Below, piece by piece: positions 37,317-46,092 of a stretch of DNA of 64,000 nucleotides. The stretch covers positions 124,001-188,000 of the forward strand of contig NZ_SUNH01000006.1 in the NCBI RefSeq assembly GCF_005048265.1, written 5' to 3'. The position numbers and the translations under genes are program-made. Within the stretch, counting starts at the first letter, position 1; each line of letters starts with the position of its first letter. This DNA comes from Paracoccus hibiscisoli. GTDB lineage: Bacteria > Pseudomonadota > Alphaproteobacteria > Rhodobacterales > Rhodobacteraceae. The notes under the pieces were generated by a model, which did no database searches, was not told the origin of the DNA, and worked only from the letters and a program-made list of their open reading frames with translations.

Positions 37317-37973
37317 ATGACCCGCCGTTTCGATGCCGTGATCTTTGACCTGGATGGCACCCTGCTGGCCACCGAACAGATGACCATCGAGACCGGAGAG
37401 GCGGCGCTGGCCCGGATGGGACGCCCCGCGCCCGAGGGGCTGCTGGCCTCGCTGGTGGGCATCGACGAGCCGACCTCGCGCGGGATGCTGCGCGAACAGC
37501 TGGGCGCCGATTTCGACTTTGCGCACCTGGACCGCCTCTGGGCCGAGGCCCTGATCGAGCGGCGCGACCGCGACGGCATTCCCCTGCGCCCCCATGTCGG
37601 CACGCTGCTGGACGCGCTGCGGGCGGCGGGCCTGCCCTTTGCCATCGCCACCTCCAGCACCGCCGATCAGGCGCGCGAGAAACTGGCCGCCGCCGGGCTG
37701 ACCGACAGCTTTGACATCGTGATCACGCGCAGCGACGTGCCCAGTCCCAAGCCCGCGCCCGACGTCTATCTGCTGGCCGCGGACCGTCTGGGGATCGACC
37801 CGGCCCGCTGCCTGGCCTTCGAGGACAGCGACGTGGGCGCCTTGGCCGCGCGGGCGGCTGGCATGACCGTGGTGCAGGTGCCCGACATGGTGCCGCTGTC
37901 GGGCGATTACGCCGACTATCTGGCGACCGACCTGATCGCGGGCGCGCGCGGCATCGGGCTGTTGGCCGCCTGA
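37317..37973 (+). CDS. HAD-superfamily phosphatase (beta-phosphoglucomutase-like subfamily)
   Basis: 218 residues. Motif I DLDGTLL with the nucleophile and acid Asp, motif II ATSSTADQAREKL, Lys in SPKPAPDVYLLAADRLG, and motif IV FEDSDVGALAARAAGMTVVQVPD are intact. The helical cap between motif I and II is of the C1 type. It dephosphorylates a small phosphometabolite; the substrate is not predictable from sequence. Precedes dnaX by 55 bp in the same direction. Confidence 0.88.
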   Translation: MTRRFDAVIFDLDGTLLATEQMTIETGEAALARMGRPAPEGLLASLVGIDEPTSRGMLREQLGADFDFAHLDRLWAEALIERRDRDGIPLRPHVGTLLDALRAAGLPFAIATSSTADQAREKLAAAGLTDSFDIVITRSDVPSPKPAPDVYLLAADRLGIDPARCLAFEDSDVGALAARAAGMTVVQVPDMVPLSGDYADYLATDLIAGARGIGLLAA

Positions 37974-38028
37974 TCCGGTTGTGGCCCCTGCGGCGCCCCG
38001 CTAAGGTGGCGCGACACCCGAGGGATCG

Positions 38029-39828
38029 ATGACCGACACCAAGCCCGCCTACCAGGTTCTGGCCCGGAAATACCGGCCCGAGACGTTCGCCGACCTGGTC
38101 GGACAGGACGCGATGGTCCGCACGCTGAAGAACGCATTCGCCGCCGACCGCATCGCGCAGGCCTTTGTCATGACCGGCATCCGCGGCACCGGCAAGACGA
38201 CGACCGCGCGCATCATCGCCAAGGGCATGAACTGCATCGGCCCCGACGGCCAGGGCGGCCCCACGACCGAACCCTGCGGCGTGTGCGAGCATTGCGTGGC
38301 CATCGCCGAGGGGCGCCATGTCGACGTGATGGAGATGGACGCGGCATCGCGCACCGGCGTGGGCGACATCCGCGAGATCATCGAATCGGTCCATTACCGC
38401 GCGGCCTCGGCGCGCTACAAGATCTATATCATCGACGAGGTCCACATGCTGTCGACCAGCGCGTTCAACGCGCTGCTGAAGACGCTGGAGGAGCCGCCCC
38501 CGCACGTCAAATTCATCTTTGCCACGACCGAGATCCGCAAGGTTCCGGTCACCGTCCTGTCGCGCTGTCAGCGGTTCGACCTGCGCCGGATCGAGCCCGA
38601 GGTGATGATCGCGCTGCTGCAACGCATCGCCACCGCCGAGGGCGCGACCATCACCGAGGATGCGCTGGCGCTGATCACCCGCGCCGCCGAGGGGTCGGCC
38701 CGCGATGCGACCAGCCTGCTGGACCAGGCCATCAGCCACAGCGCGGGCAGCCAGGGCGCGGGGGAGACCACCGCCGATCAGGTGCGTGCCATGCTGGGCC
38801 TGGCCGATCGGGGCCGCGTGATCGACCTGTTCGAGATGGTGATGCGCGGCGATGCCGCATCGGCCCTGACCGAGCTGCAGTCGCAATATGCCGATGGCGC
38901 CGATCCGGTCGCCGTGCTGCGCGACATGGCCGAGATCACGCATTGGATTTCGGTGGTCAAGATCACGCCGGGGGCGCTGGACGATCCGACCATCTCTCCG
39001 GACGAGCGGGCGCGCGGCAAGGATCTGGCCGACCGCCTGCCGATGCGGGTCATGTCGCGAATGTGGCAGCTGCTGCTGAAGGCGCTGGAGGAGGTGTCTG
39101 CGGCGCCCAACGCGATGATGGCCGCCGAGATGGCCGTGATCCGCCTGACCCATGTGGCCGACCTGCCCGACCCCGAGGCGCTGATCCGCCGCGTCCAGCA
39201 GGCGCAGACGGCGGGGGAGTTCGCGCGCGGACCTTCGGTGGCGGGCGCGCCCGCGGCCCAAGCCCCGCAGGCGATGCGCCGCGCCCGCCCGGCACCGGCG
39301 GTCCAGGCGCAGGGTGCCGCGGCCCATGCGCTGGCCGTGGCGCCCGAGCTGGTCGAAAGCTATCCCGATTTCGCCTCGGTCGTGGATTTGATCACCCGGA
39401 TGCGCGACATGACGCTGTTGGTGCTTGTGGAACGCCACGTGGCGCTGGTGCGCTACAGCCCCGGCCGGATCGAGTATCAGCCCCGCAACAACCCGCCCGC
39501 CGATCTGGCGCAGCGGCTGGCCGAACGCCTGCGCGGCTGGACCGCCGGGCAGCGGTGGGCCGTGACCATCACCAACGAGGACGGCGCCCCCACCATCGCG
39601 GAGACCCGCGACGCCGAGGCCCGTGCCGCCCACGAGCGCGCCCTGACCCTGCCCATCGTGCAGCAGGTCATGGCGGCGTTTCCGGGCGCCACGCTGACCC
39701 GCGTGACCCGCGCCGCGCCTGAACCCGACACGGCCGACCTGGCCGACGGCGCGGCCAACCCCCATGACGGCAGCCAAGGCCCTGTGGCCGAGGTCGAGGA
39801 ATGGGACCCCTTCGAAGATGAGGACTGA
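38029..39828 (+). CDS. dnaX: DNA polymerase III subunits gamma and tau
   Basis: 599 residues. Walker [10 protein letters not shown] (50-58), zinc ligands Cys69/83/86/89, Walker [10 protein letters not shown] and the sensor/arginine-finger SRCQRF (178-183) define the AAA+ clamp-loader ATPase. From about residue 390 the protein becomes Ala/Pro-rich, then forms the tau-type C-terminal region ([30 protein letters not shown]) and ends acidic ([10 protein letters not shown]). No slippery A-AAA-AAG run was seen, so separate gamma by frameshifting is not indicated. The preserved trio dnaX-ybaB-recR follows. Confidence 0.95.
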   Translation: MTDTKPAYQVLARKYRPETFADLVGQDAMVRTLKNAFAADRIAQAFVMTGIRGTGKTTTARIIAKGMNCIGPDGQGGPTTEPCGVCEHCVAIAEGRHVDVMEMDAASRTGVGDIREIIESVHYRAASARYKIYIIDEVHMLSTSAFNALLKTLEEPPPHVKFIFATTEIRKVPVTVLSRCQRFDLRRIEPEVMIALLQRIATAEGATITEDALALITRAAEGSARDATSLLDQAISHSAGSQGAGETTADQVRAMLGLADRGRVIDLFEMVMRGDAASALTELQSQYADGADPVAVLRDMAEITHWISVVKITPGALDDPTISPDERARGKDLADRLPMRVMSRMWQLLLKALEEVSAAPNAMMAAEMAVIRLTHVADLPDPEALIRRVQQAQTAGEFARGPSVAGAPAAQAPQAMRRARPAPAVQAQGAAAHALAVAPELVESYPDFASVVDLITRMRDMTLLVLVERHVALVRYSPGRIEYQPRNNPPADLAQRLAERLRGWTAGQRWAVTITNEDGAPTIAETRDAEARAAHERALTLPIVQQVMAAFPGATLTRVTRAAPEPDTADLADGAANPHDGSQGPVAEVEEWDPFEDED

Positions 39829-39831
39829 GCG

Positions 39832-40176
39832 ATGATCAAGGGATTGGGCGGCTTTGGCGACATGGCCAAGATGATGAAGGCCGCCAAGGACATGCAGGAC
39901 AAGATGGGCCAGATCCAGGAGGACATGGCCCGCATCACCGTGACCGGCCAGTCCGGCGCGGGTCTGGTCAAGGCGACCTGCACCGCCAAGGGAGAGCTGA
40001 CCGCGCTGGATATCGACCCGTCGATCTTCGTGCCGTCGGAAAAGGAGGTGGTCGAGGACCTGATCCTGGCCGCCATCAAGGACGCCCAACGCGCCGCCGA
40101 GGAAAAGATGCAGTCCGAGATGGCCCGCCTGACCGAGGGCCTAGGCCTGCCCCCCGGCATGAAACTGCCCTTCTGA
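39832..40176 (+). CDS. ybaB: YbaB/EbfC nucleoid-associated protein
   Basis: 114 residues: [44 protein letters not shown], an N-terminal helix and the beta-sheet of the YbaB fold, with [20 protein letters not shown] near the end. Family members are DNA-binding dimers. It starts 3 bp after the dnaX stop and ends 5 bp before recR, the classical order, implying one transcript. Confidence 0.95.
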   Translation: MIKGLGGFGDMAKMMKAAKDMQDKMGQIQEDMARITVTGQSGAGLVKATCTAKGELTALDIDPSIFVPSEKEVVEDLILAAIKDAQRAAEEKMQSEMARLTEGLGLPPGMKLPF

Positions 40177-40181
40177 TCGGC

Positions 40182-40781
40182 ATGGACCAGGGCAGCGACG
40201 ACATCCACGCGCTGATCGCGCTGATGGCGCGGCTGCCGGGCCTGGGCCCACGATCGGCCCGCCGCATCGTGCTGCAACTGGTGCGCAAGCGCAGCCAGCA
40301 GATGGTCCAGCTGTCGCAACTGCTGGACAGGGTGGCGCAGAACTCGCGCGAATGCGTGGTCTGCGGCAATATCACCGACCGCGACGAATGCGCGATCTGC
40401 ACCGATCCGGCGCGCGCGACCGGAGAGATCTGTGTGGTCCAGGACGTGGCCGACCTCTGGGCGCTGGAACGGGGCCGGGCGTTTCGCGGCCGCTATCACG
40501 TGCTGGGCGGCACGCTGTCCGCGCTGGACGATGTGGGCCCGGACGATCTGGGCATCCCGACCCTTCTAACCCGCATCCATGACGAACGAATTACCGAGGT
40601 GATCCTGGCCCTGAACGCCACCGTCGACGGCCAGACCACCGCCCACTACATCGCCGATGCGCTGGAGGGGTCCTCGGTCGCCGTCACCGGCCTGGCCCAG
40701 GGCGTGCCCATCGGCGGAGAGCTGGATTACCTCGACGACGGCACCATCACCGCCGCCTTGCGCGCGCGCCGGAGGCTCTAG
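40182..40781 (+). CDS. recR: Recombination protein RecR
   Basis: 199 residues. N-terminal HhH region [18 protein letters not shown], a C4 zinc finger (Cys58, Cys61, Cys70, Cys73), and the Toprim domain beginning [28 protein letters not shown]. It loads RecA at gapped DNA together with RecO/RecF. Last gene of dnaX-ybaB-recR; a GC hairpin follows within 8 bp. Confidence 0.96.
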   Translation: MDQGSDDIHALIALMARLPGLGPRSARRIVLQLVRKRSQQMVQLSQLLDRVAQNSRECVVCGNITDRDECAICTDPARATGEICVVQDVADLWALERGRAFRGRYHVLGGTLSALDDVGPDDLGIPTLLTRIHDERITEVILALNATVDGQTTAHYIADALEGSSVAVTGLAQGVPIGGELDYLDDGTITAALRARRRL

Positions 40782-40785
40782 GACC

Positions 40786-40814
40786 AAAAAGGCCGCGTCG
40801 GGTGACGCGGCCTT
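40786..40814 (-). terminator. Terminator between recR and hsp20 (bidirectional hairpin)
   Basis: AAGGCCGCGTC (40789-40799) pairs perfectly with GACGCGGCCTT (40804-40814) over a GGGT loop. On the minus strand it is followed by TTTTT, so it should terminate hsp20 mRNA; on the plus strand it lies just after recR with only a weak pyrimidine tail. Confidence 0.75.
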
Positions 40815-40836
40815 CCCATCGGAACGCGGGCGGACG

Positions 40837-40862
40837 GGGGGTCCGGGGGGCTGGCCCCCCGG
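40837..40862 (+). repeat. G/C hairpin of the dispersed repeat family
   Basis: CCGGGGGG (40843-40850), loop CTGG, CCCCCCGG (40855-40862), preceded by another G run. The order G5-6, short spacer, G5-6, loop, C5-6, GCC/GGCC is the same as at 9496-9522 between sitB and sitC. Confidence 0.5.
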
Positions 40863-40878
40863 CCGTCGCGGGACGCAA

Positions 40879-41331
40879 TCAGGCGTCCAGCTTGCCGACA
40901 CGCGCCGGCGTCTTGGCGATCTCGATCCGGCGCGGCTTCAGCGCCTCGGGGATCTCGCGCACCAGGTCGATATGCAGCATCCCGTCGACATGGCTGGCGC
41001 CCTCGACGCGGACGTGGTCGGCCAGCGTGAACTTGCGCTCGAACGCGCGGGTCGCGATGCCGCGATGCAGGAAGGTCCGGCCCTCATCCTCGTCCGCCTT
41101 GAGCGCCGAGACGATCACGGCGCCGTCGCGGACCTCGACATTCAGGTCGTCGGCGGCAAACCCGGCCACAGCGATCGAGATGCGATAGGCATCCTCGCCG
41201 GTCTTCTCGATGTTATACGGGGGATAGGTGGTGCTGGCCACATCGGCAGTCATGGCGCGGTCCATGACGTCAGCCAGACGGTCGAAACCGACAGAGGCCC
41301 GGTACAGCGGGGTCAGATCAAAGTTGCGCAT
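40879..41331 (-). CDS. Small heat-shock protein, Hsp20 family
   Basis: 150 residues. N-terminus MRNFDLTPLYRASVGFDRLADVMDRA is the IbpA-class start; the alpha-crystallin domain spans about 38-130 (YRISIAVAGFAADDLNVEVRDGAVIVSALKADE, FLHRGIATRAFERKFTLADHVRV), and PRRIEIAK provides the C-terminal I-x-I anchor. An ATP-independent chaperone that holds unfolding proteins, usually strongly induced by heat. The leader contains a ROSE-like thermometer signature (41332-41420). It lies downstream of glcF with 113 bp between. Confidence 0.93.
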   Translation of the reverse strand: MRNFDLTPLYRASVGFDRLADVMDRAMTADVASTTYPPYNIEKTGEDAYRISIAVAGFAADDLNVEVRDGAVIVSALKADEDEGRTFLHRGIATRAFERKFTLADHVRVEGASHVDGMLHIDLVREIPEALKPRRIEIAKTPARVGKLDA

Positions 41332-41420
41332 GTGTCACATCCTGTTCAAAGCGATGCCAGGGTCGCCCCCCGAAACCGGGCGGGCAGGAAACCGACGCCA
41401 TCATGGCCGCCGGTTTCCTG
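41332..41420 (-). promoter_or_regulatory. Candidate ROSE-type RNA thermometer in the hsp20 leader
   Basis: The leader, read on the minus strand, ends GCAUCGCUUUGAACAGGAUG then eight bases to AUG. CAUC-CU pairs with AG-GAUG with a single bulged G, covering the AGGA ribosome-binding site (plus 41340-41343). UCGCU (plus 41350-41354) matches the U(U/C)GCU anti-Shine-Dalgarno signature of ROSE elements. Further upstream, CAGGAAACCG and CGGTTTCCTG (41385-41394/41411-41420) make a perfect 10-bp hairpin, and a G/C hairpin lies between. The upstream hairpin could instead be the glcF terminator. Confidence 0.5.
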
Positions 41421-41444
41421 AATCTAGATTGCCCGAACCGCGTT

Positions 41445-42740
41445 TCAAGGCCCCAAGGCCGCCGGTTTCGGCCCACCCGTGGCCCAGTCCAGCAGCTCGA
41501 CCGTATGCACCACCGGCACCTGCGTGCCGCCACCGATCTGCATCATGCAGCCGATATTGCCCGCCGCGATGACCTCGGGCGACACCGCCTCCAGCGTCTC
41601 GACCTTGCGCGCCTTCAGCTCCGACGACAGCTCGGGTTGCAGCAGGTTGTAGGTGCCCGCCGATCCGCAGCACAGATGCGGGTTCGCAGGCTCCAGCACG
41701 GTGAAACCCAGGTCCGACAGCAGGTCCTTCGGCGCCGACTTGATCTGCTGGCCGTGCTGCAGCGAACAGGCCGAATGATACGCCACGCGCATCCCGCGGC
41801 CCCCCTCGCCCACCCGGTCGGGCAGGCCCAGCCCAATCAGAAACTCGGTCACGTCGCGGGCAAGAGCCGCAACGCGGCGGGCCTCGGCCTCCATCGGGTC
41901 GCCCTTGAACAGGTGGCCGTAATCCTTGATCGTCGTCCCGCAGCCCGAGGTGTTGATGATCACCGCGTCCAGCGGCCCGTCCTTTTCCGCGGCCAACAGG
42001 CGACGGATGCTGTCGCGGGCGCGGGCCTTGCCGTCGGCCTCCTGCCCCATATGCAGGGTCAGCGCGCCGCAGCAGCCAAAGTCCTGCGGGATCACCACCT
42101 CGACCCCCGCCCGCTGCAGCAGGCGGATGGTGGCGTCGTTGATGTCGGTGTTCAGCGCCCGCTGCGCGCAACCGATCATCAGCGCGACCCGCGCGCGGCG
42201 GGTGCCCTGGGCCGGAAAGGTCTGGCCGTCATCGTTGCGGCTGACCGGGGGCATGGATTTCGGCGCCATGTCCAGCATCGCGCGCAGGCGGCGGTCCGGC
42301 ATCAGCCGCGCCAAAGGCCGGGCGATCCGCGCGCCCCTCAGGGCCAGCCGGAACCGCCCCGGATGCGGCAGCACGAACTTCAGCACCCATCGCAGGAAGC
42401 GGTCCATGAAGGGACGGCGATAGGTCTCCTCGATATGCTCGCGGGCATGTTCCAGCAGGTGGCCGTAATGGACGCCCGACGGGCAGGTCGTCATGCAGGA
42501 CAGGCAGCCCAGGCAGCGGTCGATATGCTTGACGGTTTTCTCATCCGCCGGGCGGCCGGATTCCAGCATCTCCTTGATCAGGTAGATGCGGCCGCGGGGG
42601 CTGTCCAACTCGTCCCCCAGCACCTGATAGGTCGGGCAGGTTGCGGTGCAGAACCCGCAATGCACGCAGGTCCGCAGGATCTTGTTGGACCGCGCGGTCA
42701 GCGGGTCGGACAGCTGTTCGGGCGAGAAATGGGTCTGCAT
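41445..42740 (-). CDS. glcF: Glycolate oxidase, iron-sulfur subunit
   Basis: 431 residues. Two 4Fe-4S motifs, CVHCGFCTATCP and CLGCLSCMTTCP, lie in the first 100 residues, followed by two CCG domains (DFGCCGALTL and HLCCGSAGTY) that hold the heterodisulfide-reductase-type site. This is the layout of GlcF. It passes electrons from the flavin subunits toward the quinone pool at the membrane. TGATG overlap with glcE. Last gene of glcDEF. Confidence 0.94.
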   Translation of the reverse strand: MQTHFSPEQLSDPLTARSNKILRTCVHCGFCTATCPTYQVLGDELDSPRGRIYLIKEMLESGRPADEKTVKHIDRCLGCLSCMTTCPSGVHYGHLLEHAREHIEETYRRPFMDRFLRWVLKFVLPHPGRFRLALRGARIARPLARLMPDRRLRAMLDMAPKSMPPVSRNDDGQTFPAQGTRRARVALMIGCAQRALNTDINDATIRLLQRAGVEVVIPQDFGCCGALTLHMGQEADGKARARDSIRRLLAAEKDGPLDAVIINTSGCGTTIKDYGHLFKGDPMEAEARRVAALARDVTEFLIGLGLPDRVGEGGRGMRVAYHSACSLQHGQQIKSAPKDLLSDLGFTVLEPANPHLCCGSAGTYNLLQPELSSELKARKVETLEAVSPEVIAAGNIGCMMQIGGGTQVPVVHTVELLDWATGGPKPAALGP

Positions 42741-43777
42741 CAGGCGGGGTTTCCAAACAGGCCGCGCGGGTCAAAGCGCGCCCGCAGGTCACGCTCCAGC
42801 CGTGCGGTCAGGGCGTGGGGGGCGGGCAGAATCGCGGGTGCGCCCAAGATGCGGCGGGCATGGCCCGAAAAGGTCGGCAGATCGGGCATCTGCCCGCGCG
42901 GCAGGCGGACATGGATCAACGCGCCGCCCCAGTCCAGCGATTGCGGTTCGGGCAGATGGGTCAGCAAGGCGGGCGCCTCGCTTGGCCGGCAGGTGATGCG
43001 CCAGGTATCGAGGTCGGGATCGTGGATATTTGAGTGAAGAAGAAGCCAAGTCTGCGGATCGCCGTCGCGCACCGCGCCAAAGGCCGACAGGCGCGCGGTC
43101 AGCGCGGCGGCGCGGGCCTTGACCGAGGCCGCCAGCCCCTCCAGCCGGATCAGCGCGCCGTGGCCGGGCAGCCAGGCCGCGCCAGAGACGTCGAAGGGCC
43201 CGCCAAGCGCCGCGGACAGCGCCGGGATCGCCGCCGCCGGGTCCAGGTCCGGCAGGGCCAGCGTCGCGGTCACGGGCGGCAGGGGGGCGGTGCGAAAGCT
43301 GATCTCGGTCAGCGCGCCCAGGGTGCCGCGGCTGCCCGCCAGCAGCTTGACCAGGTCATAGCCGGTGACGTTCTTCATCACCCGCCCGCCATTGCGCACG
43401 ACCTGCCCCTGCCCGTCCACAAATCGCACGCCCAGCATCGCGTCGCGCGCCGCCCCCGCCTGCACCCGGCGCGGGCCGCTGGCATTGGTCGCGGCCACGC
43501 CGCCGATGGTAGAGCCGGGCGCGCCGGTGGGTTCGAACCCCAGCATCTGGCCCTCGGCGGCGAGGGTCTGGCGGACCTCCTCCAGCGGGGTGCCTGCGCG
43601 GACGACCAGGGTCAGCGCCTCGGGTTCATAGAGCGTCACGCCGGTCAGGGCGGTCATGTCCAGCCGCGCGCCCTGCCCTTCCTCGGGCCAGAGGCGCGTG
43701 GCGCCGCCGGTCACGGTCAGCGGGCCGCTTGCGTCGCGGAGGATCTGCGCCAGCTGCGCCTCGGTCTCAGGCCGCAT
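42740..43777 (-). CDS. glcE: Glycolate oxidase, FAD-binding subunit GlcE
   Basis: 345 residues, shorter than GlcD and of the same FAD_binding_4 fold: FEPTGAPGSTIGGVAATNASGPRRVQAGAARDAMLGVRFVDGQG and GGRVMKNVTGYDLVKLLAGSRGTLGALTEISFR. It forms the membrane-bound glycolate oxidase with GlcD and GlcF. The sequence around 43020-43041 encodes LLLHSNIHD and is almost identical to the intergenic repeat between sitB and sitC. Overlaps glcD by 11 bp. Confidence 0.93.
   Translation of the reverse strand: MRPETEAQLAQILRDASGPLTVTGGATRLWPEEGQGARLDMTALTGVTLYEPEALTLVVRAGTPLEEVRQTLAAEGQMLGFEPTGAPGSTIGGVAATNASGPRRVQAGAARDAMLGVRFVDGQGQVVRNGGRVMKNVTGYDLVKLLAGSRGTLGALTEISFRTAPLPPVTATLALPDLDPAAAIPALSAALGGPFDVSGAAWLPGHGALIRLEGLAASVKARAAALTARLSAFGAVRDGDPQTWLLLHSNIHDPDLDTWRITCRPSEAPALLTHLPEPQSLDWGGALIHVRLPRGQMPDLPTFSGHARRILGAPAILPAPHALTARLERDLRARFDPRGLFGNPA
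43020..43041 (-). repeat. Dispersed repeat motif inside glcE
   Basis: On the minus strand the sequence reads CTTCTTCACTCAAATATCC, one base different from the copy beginning at 9473. Here it is in frame and contributes residues LLHSNI. Confidence 0.55.
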
Positions 43778-45227
43778 CGGCGGGCCGGTTCAGGCGACGC
43801 TCGCGGCGCGGGGCGCTGACATTCAGCGGGAACACCTTGGCCGCGTTCAGCAGCCAATGCGGATCGAACGCGTCCTTGACCAGCATCTGCGCCTCGAGGT
43901 CGGCGGGGTCGAACTGTTCGCTCATCAGGTCGCGTTTCTCGATGCCGACGCCATGTTCGCCGGTCAGGCAGCCGCCGACCTTGACGCAAAGGCGCAGGAT
44001 GTCGGCGCCAAGTGCCTCGGCCCGGTCCAGATCGCCCGGCGTGTTGGCGTCATAGATGATCAGCGGGTGCATGTTGCCGTCGCCCGCATGGAACACGTTC
44101 GACACGGCCAGCCCGTATTGCCGCGACAGATCGCCGATGCCCGAAAGCACCGTGGGCAGGGCCGTCACCGGGATCGTGCCGTCCAGGCAGATGTAGTCGC
44201 CCATGCTGCCCATCGCGCCGAAGGCCGATTTCCGGCCTTTCCAGATGCGGGCGGATTCGTCGTCCGAGCGGCTCTCGCGGAACTCGACCGGGTCGAAGGT
44301 CGTGGCGATGTCGCGGATCAGGGTCAGTTGTTCGTCGATCTCGGGCGGGGTGCCCTCGACCTCGACGATCAGCAGAGCCTCGCAATCGGGGTATCCGGCG
44401 CCGGAGAACGCCTCGGTCGCCTTGATGCAGGGGGCGTCCATGAACTCGATCGCGACGGGGATGATGCCCGCGCGGATGATGGCCGCGACGCAAGCGCCCG
44501 CCGTCTCGGCCGCGTCGAACCCGATCAGCGCGGGGCGCGCGCCCGCCGGCTTGGGCAGGATGCGCAGCGTCGCCTCGGTCACGATGCCCAGCTGACCCTC
44601 CGAGCCGCAGACGACGCCCAGCAGGTCCAGGCCGGGCCCCTCACCCATCGGGCCGCCCAGTTCCACGACCGATCCGTCCATCAGCACCACCGTGACGCCC
44701 AGAAGGTTGTTGGTGGTGACCCCGTATTTCAGGCAATGCGCGCCGCCCGAATTCATCGCGATATTGCCGCCGATGGCGCAGGCCAACTGGCTGGACGGGT
44801 CGGGCGCGTAAAAGAACCCCAGCCCGTCCACCGCGCCCGAGACCGACAGGTTCGTGCGCCCCGCCTGAACGCGGATCAGCCGGTCCCCGGGCGCGATCTC
44901 CAGCACGTCGGTCATGCGCGACAGACCGATGACGACCGCATCCGCCGTGGGCATGGACCCGCCCGCAAGGCTGGTGCCCGCACCGCGCGGCACGACCGGC
45001 ACGCGCAGGTCGTGGCACAGGCGCAGCAGGCGCGACACCTCGTCGGTGGTGCGGGGCAGCACCACGGCCAGCGGCGCGCAGCGATAGGCCGACAGCGCAT
45101 CGCATTCATAGGCCCGCGTTTCCGCCGGATCGTCGATCACAGCGCCGGGCAGCGCCTGGCGCAGCGCGTCGGTGATGGCCTGCCTGCGCGACATCACGCC
45201 TGCATCTGGTGGGGGCATCTGCATCAT
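43767..45227 (-). CDS. glcD: Glycolate oxidase, FAD-linked catalytic subunit
   Basis: 486 residues; GGAGGAGA site before the ATG. FAD_binding_4 domain: VPVVPRGAGTSLAGGSMPTADAVVIGLSRM, AIGGNIAMNSGGAHCLKYGVTTNNLLGVTVVLMDG; C-terminal FAD-oxidase domain with NVFHAGDGNMHPLI and GCLTGEHGVGIEKRDLM. Oxidises glycolate (or D-lactate) to glyoxylate, feeding electrons via GlcE/GlcF. First gene of the glcDEF operon. No GlcC-type regulator or malate synthase is adjacent. Confidence 0.94.
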   Translation of the reverse strand: MMQMPPPDAGVMSRRQAITDALRQALPGAVIDDPAETRAYECDALSAYRCAPLAVVLPRTTDEVSRLLRLCHDLRVPVVPRGAGTSLAGGSMPTADAVVIGLSRMTDVLEIAPGDRLIRVQAGRTNLSVSGAVDGLGFFYAPDPSSQLACAIGGNIAMNSGGAHCLKYGVTTNNLLGVTVVLMDGSVVELGGPMGEGPGLDLLGVVCGSEGQLGIVTEATLRILPKPAGARPALIGFDAAETAGACVAAIIRAGIIPVAIEFMDAPCIKATEAFSGAGYPDCEALLIVEVEGTPPEIDEQLTLIRDIATTFDPVEFRESRSDDESARIWKGRKSAFGAMGSMGDYICLDGTIPVTALPTVLSGIGDLSRQYGLAVSNVFHAGDGNMHPLIIYDANTPGDLDRAEALGADILRLCVKVGGCLTGEHGVGIEKRDLMSEQFDPADLEAQMLVKDAFDPHWLLNAAKVFPLNVSAPRRERRLNRPADAA

Positions 45228-45315
45228 GGCCGGTTCTCCTCCCTGCCTTGAGCATCGACGATAGGCCGGGCGGCAGGGGCTTTCAAGCGGCGCGATCCGG
45301 GCCTAGTGTCGTGCC

Positions 45316-46092
45316 ATGACCCTGTTGGAACAGATCGCCCTGAACCCGCCCGCCCTGCGCGACATGATCGCTGTGGGGTTCCTGTTCACGGCCTGGCTGG
45401 GCATCGGCTGGTTCACGGAGCGCCCGCCCGCGGGCAGGCCGTCGGTGTCGGTGCTGATGACGCGCTATCGGCGCGAATGGATGCGCCATTTCGTCGACCG
45501 CGACCCACGCATCTTCGACGGCAACATCCTGGCCAGCCTGCGCGAGGGCACGGCCTTCTTCGCCAGCGCCTGCATGATCGCCACGGGCGGCCTGCTGGCG
45601 CTGATCGGCAATGCGGAACGCCTGCGCAACCTGACCAGCGGGCTGGAGCTGAGCCCCGCCGATACCGGGTGGGAGCTGCGCCTGCTGGTGCCGATGTTCT
45701 TCGTGGTGAATGCGTTCCTGAAATTCGTGTGGGCCCACCGGCTGTTCGGCTATTGCGCGGTGATGATGGCGGCCGTCCCCAACCGGGCCGACCACCCCGA
45801 GGCGATGAACCGCGCCATGCAGGCGGCGGATCTGAACATCACCGCCGCGCGCAGCTTCAACGCGGGGCTGCGCAGCGTCTATTTCGCGCTGGCGGCGCTG
45901 TGCTGGCTGACCGGCGCCTGGACGCTGATGGTCGGCACTGCAATCGTGCTGTGGGTGACGTGGCGGCGGGAATTCGCCTCGACCTCGCGGCAGGTCATCC
46001 TGCGGTCGCTGCCGCCGCCCGTTCTGTCCGACGCCGTGCTTTCCGGTCCTGCCGGATCGCGATCGTCAGAACCACGGCCCCCGCAGCCGTAA
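45316..46092 (+). CDS. DUF599 family membrane protein
   Basis: 258 residues with four hydrophobic helices (MIAVGFLFTAWLGIGWFTE, TAFFASACMIATGGLLALIG, LLVPMFFVVNAFLKFVWAHRLFGY, VYFALAALCWLTGAWTLMVGTAIVLWVTW). The segment SVSVLMTRYRREWMRHFVDRDPRIFDGNILASLREG is the DUF599 hallmark. Function unknown. The last 98 bp overlap the 3' end of the convergent MFS gene, and the final 30 or so residues (Pro/Ser/Arg-rich) look like translated antisense sequence added to a normal C-terminus. Confidence 0.8.
   Translation: MTLLEQIALNPPALRDMIAVGFLFTAWLGIGWFTERPPAGRPSVSVLMTRYRREWMRHFVDRDPRIFDGNILASLREGTAFFASACMIATGGLLALIGNAERLRNLTSGLELSPADTGWELRLLVPMFFVVNAFLKFVWAHRLFGYCAVMMAAVPNRADHPEAMNRAMQAADLNITAARSFNAGLRSVYFALAALCWLTGAWTLMVGTAIVLWVTWRREFASTSRQVILRSLPPPVLSDAVLSGPAGSRSSEPRPPQP

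Noticed and set aside
38029..39828. Programmed frameshift in dnaX
   Set aside because: I found no A-AAA-AAG-like slippery run with a following hairpin near the gamma/tau boundary.
41332..41444. CIRCE (HrcA) operator upstream of hsp20
   Set aside because: No TTAGCACTC-N9-GAGTGCTAA pattern. The inverted repeat present is CAGGAAACCG/CGGTTTCCTG and is not CIRCE-like.
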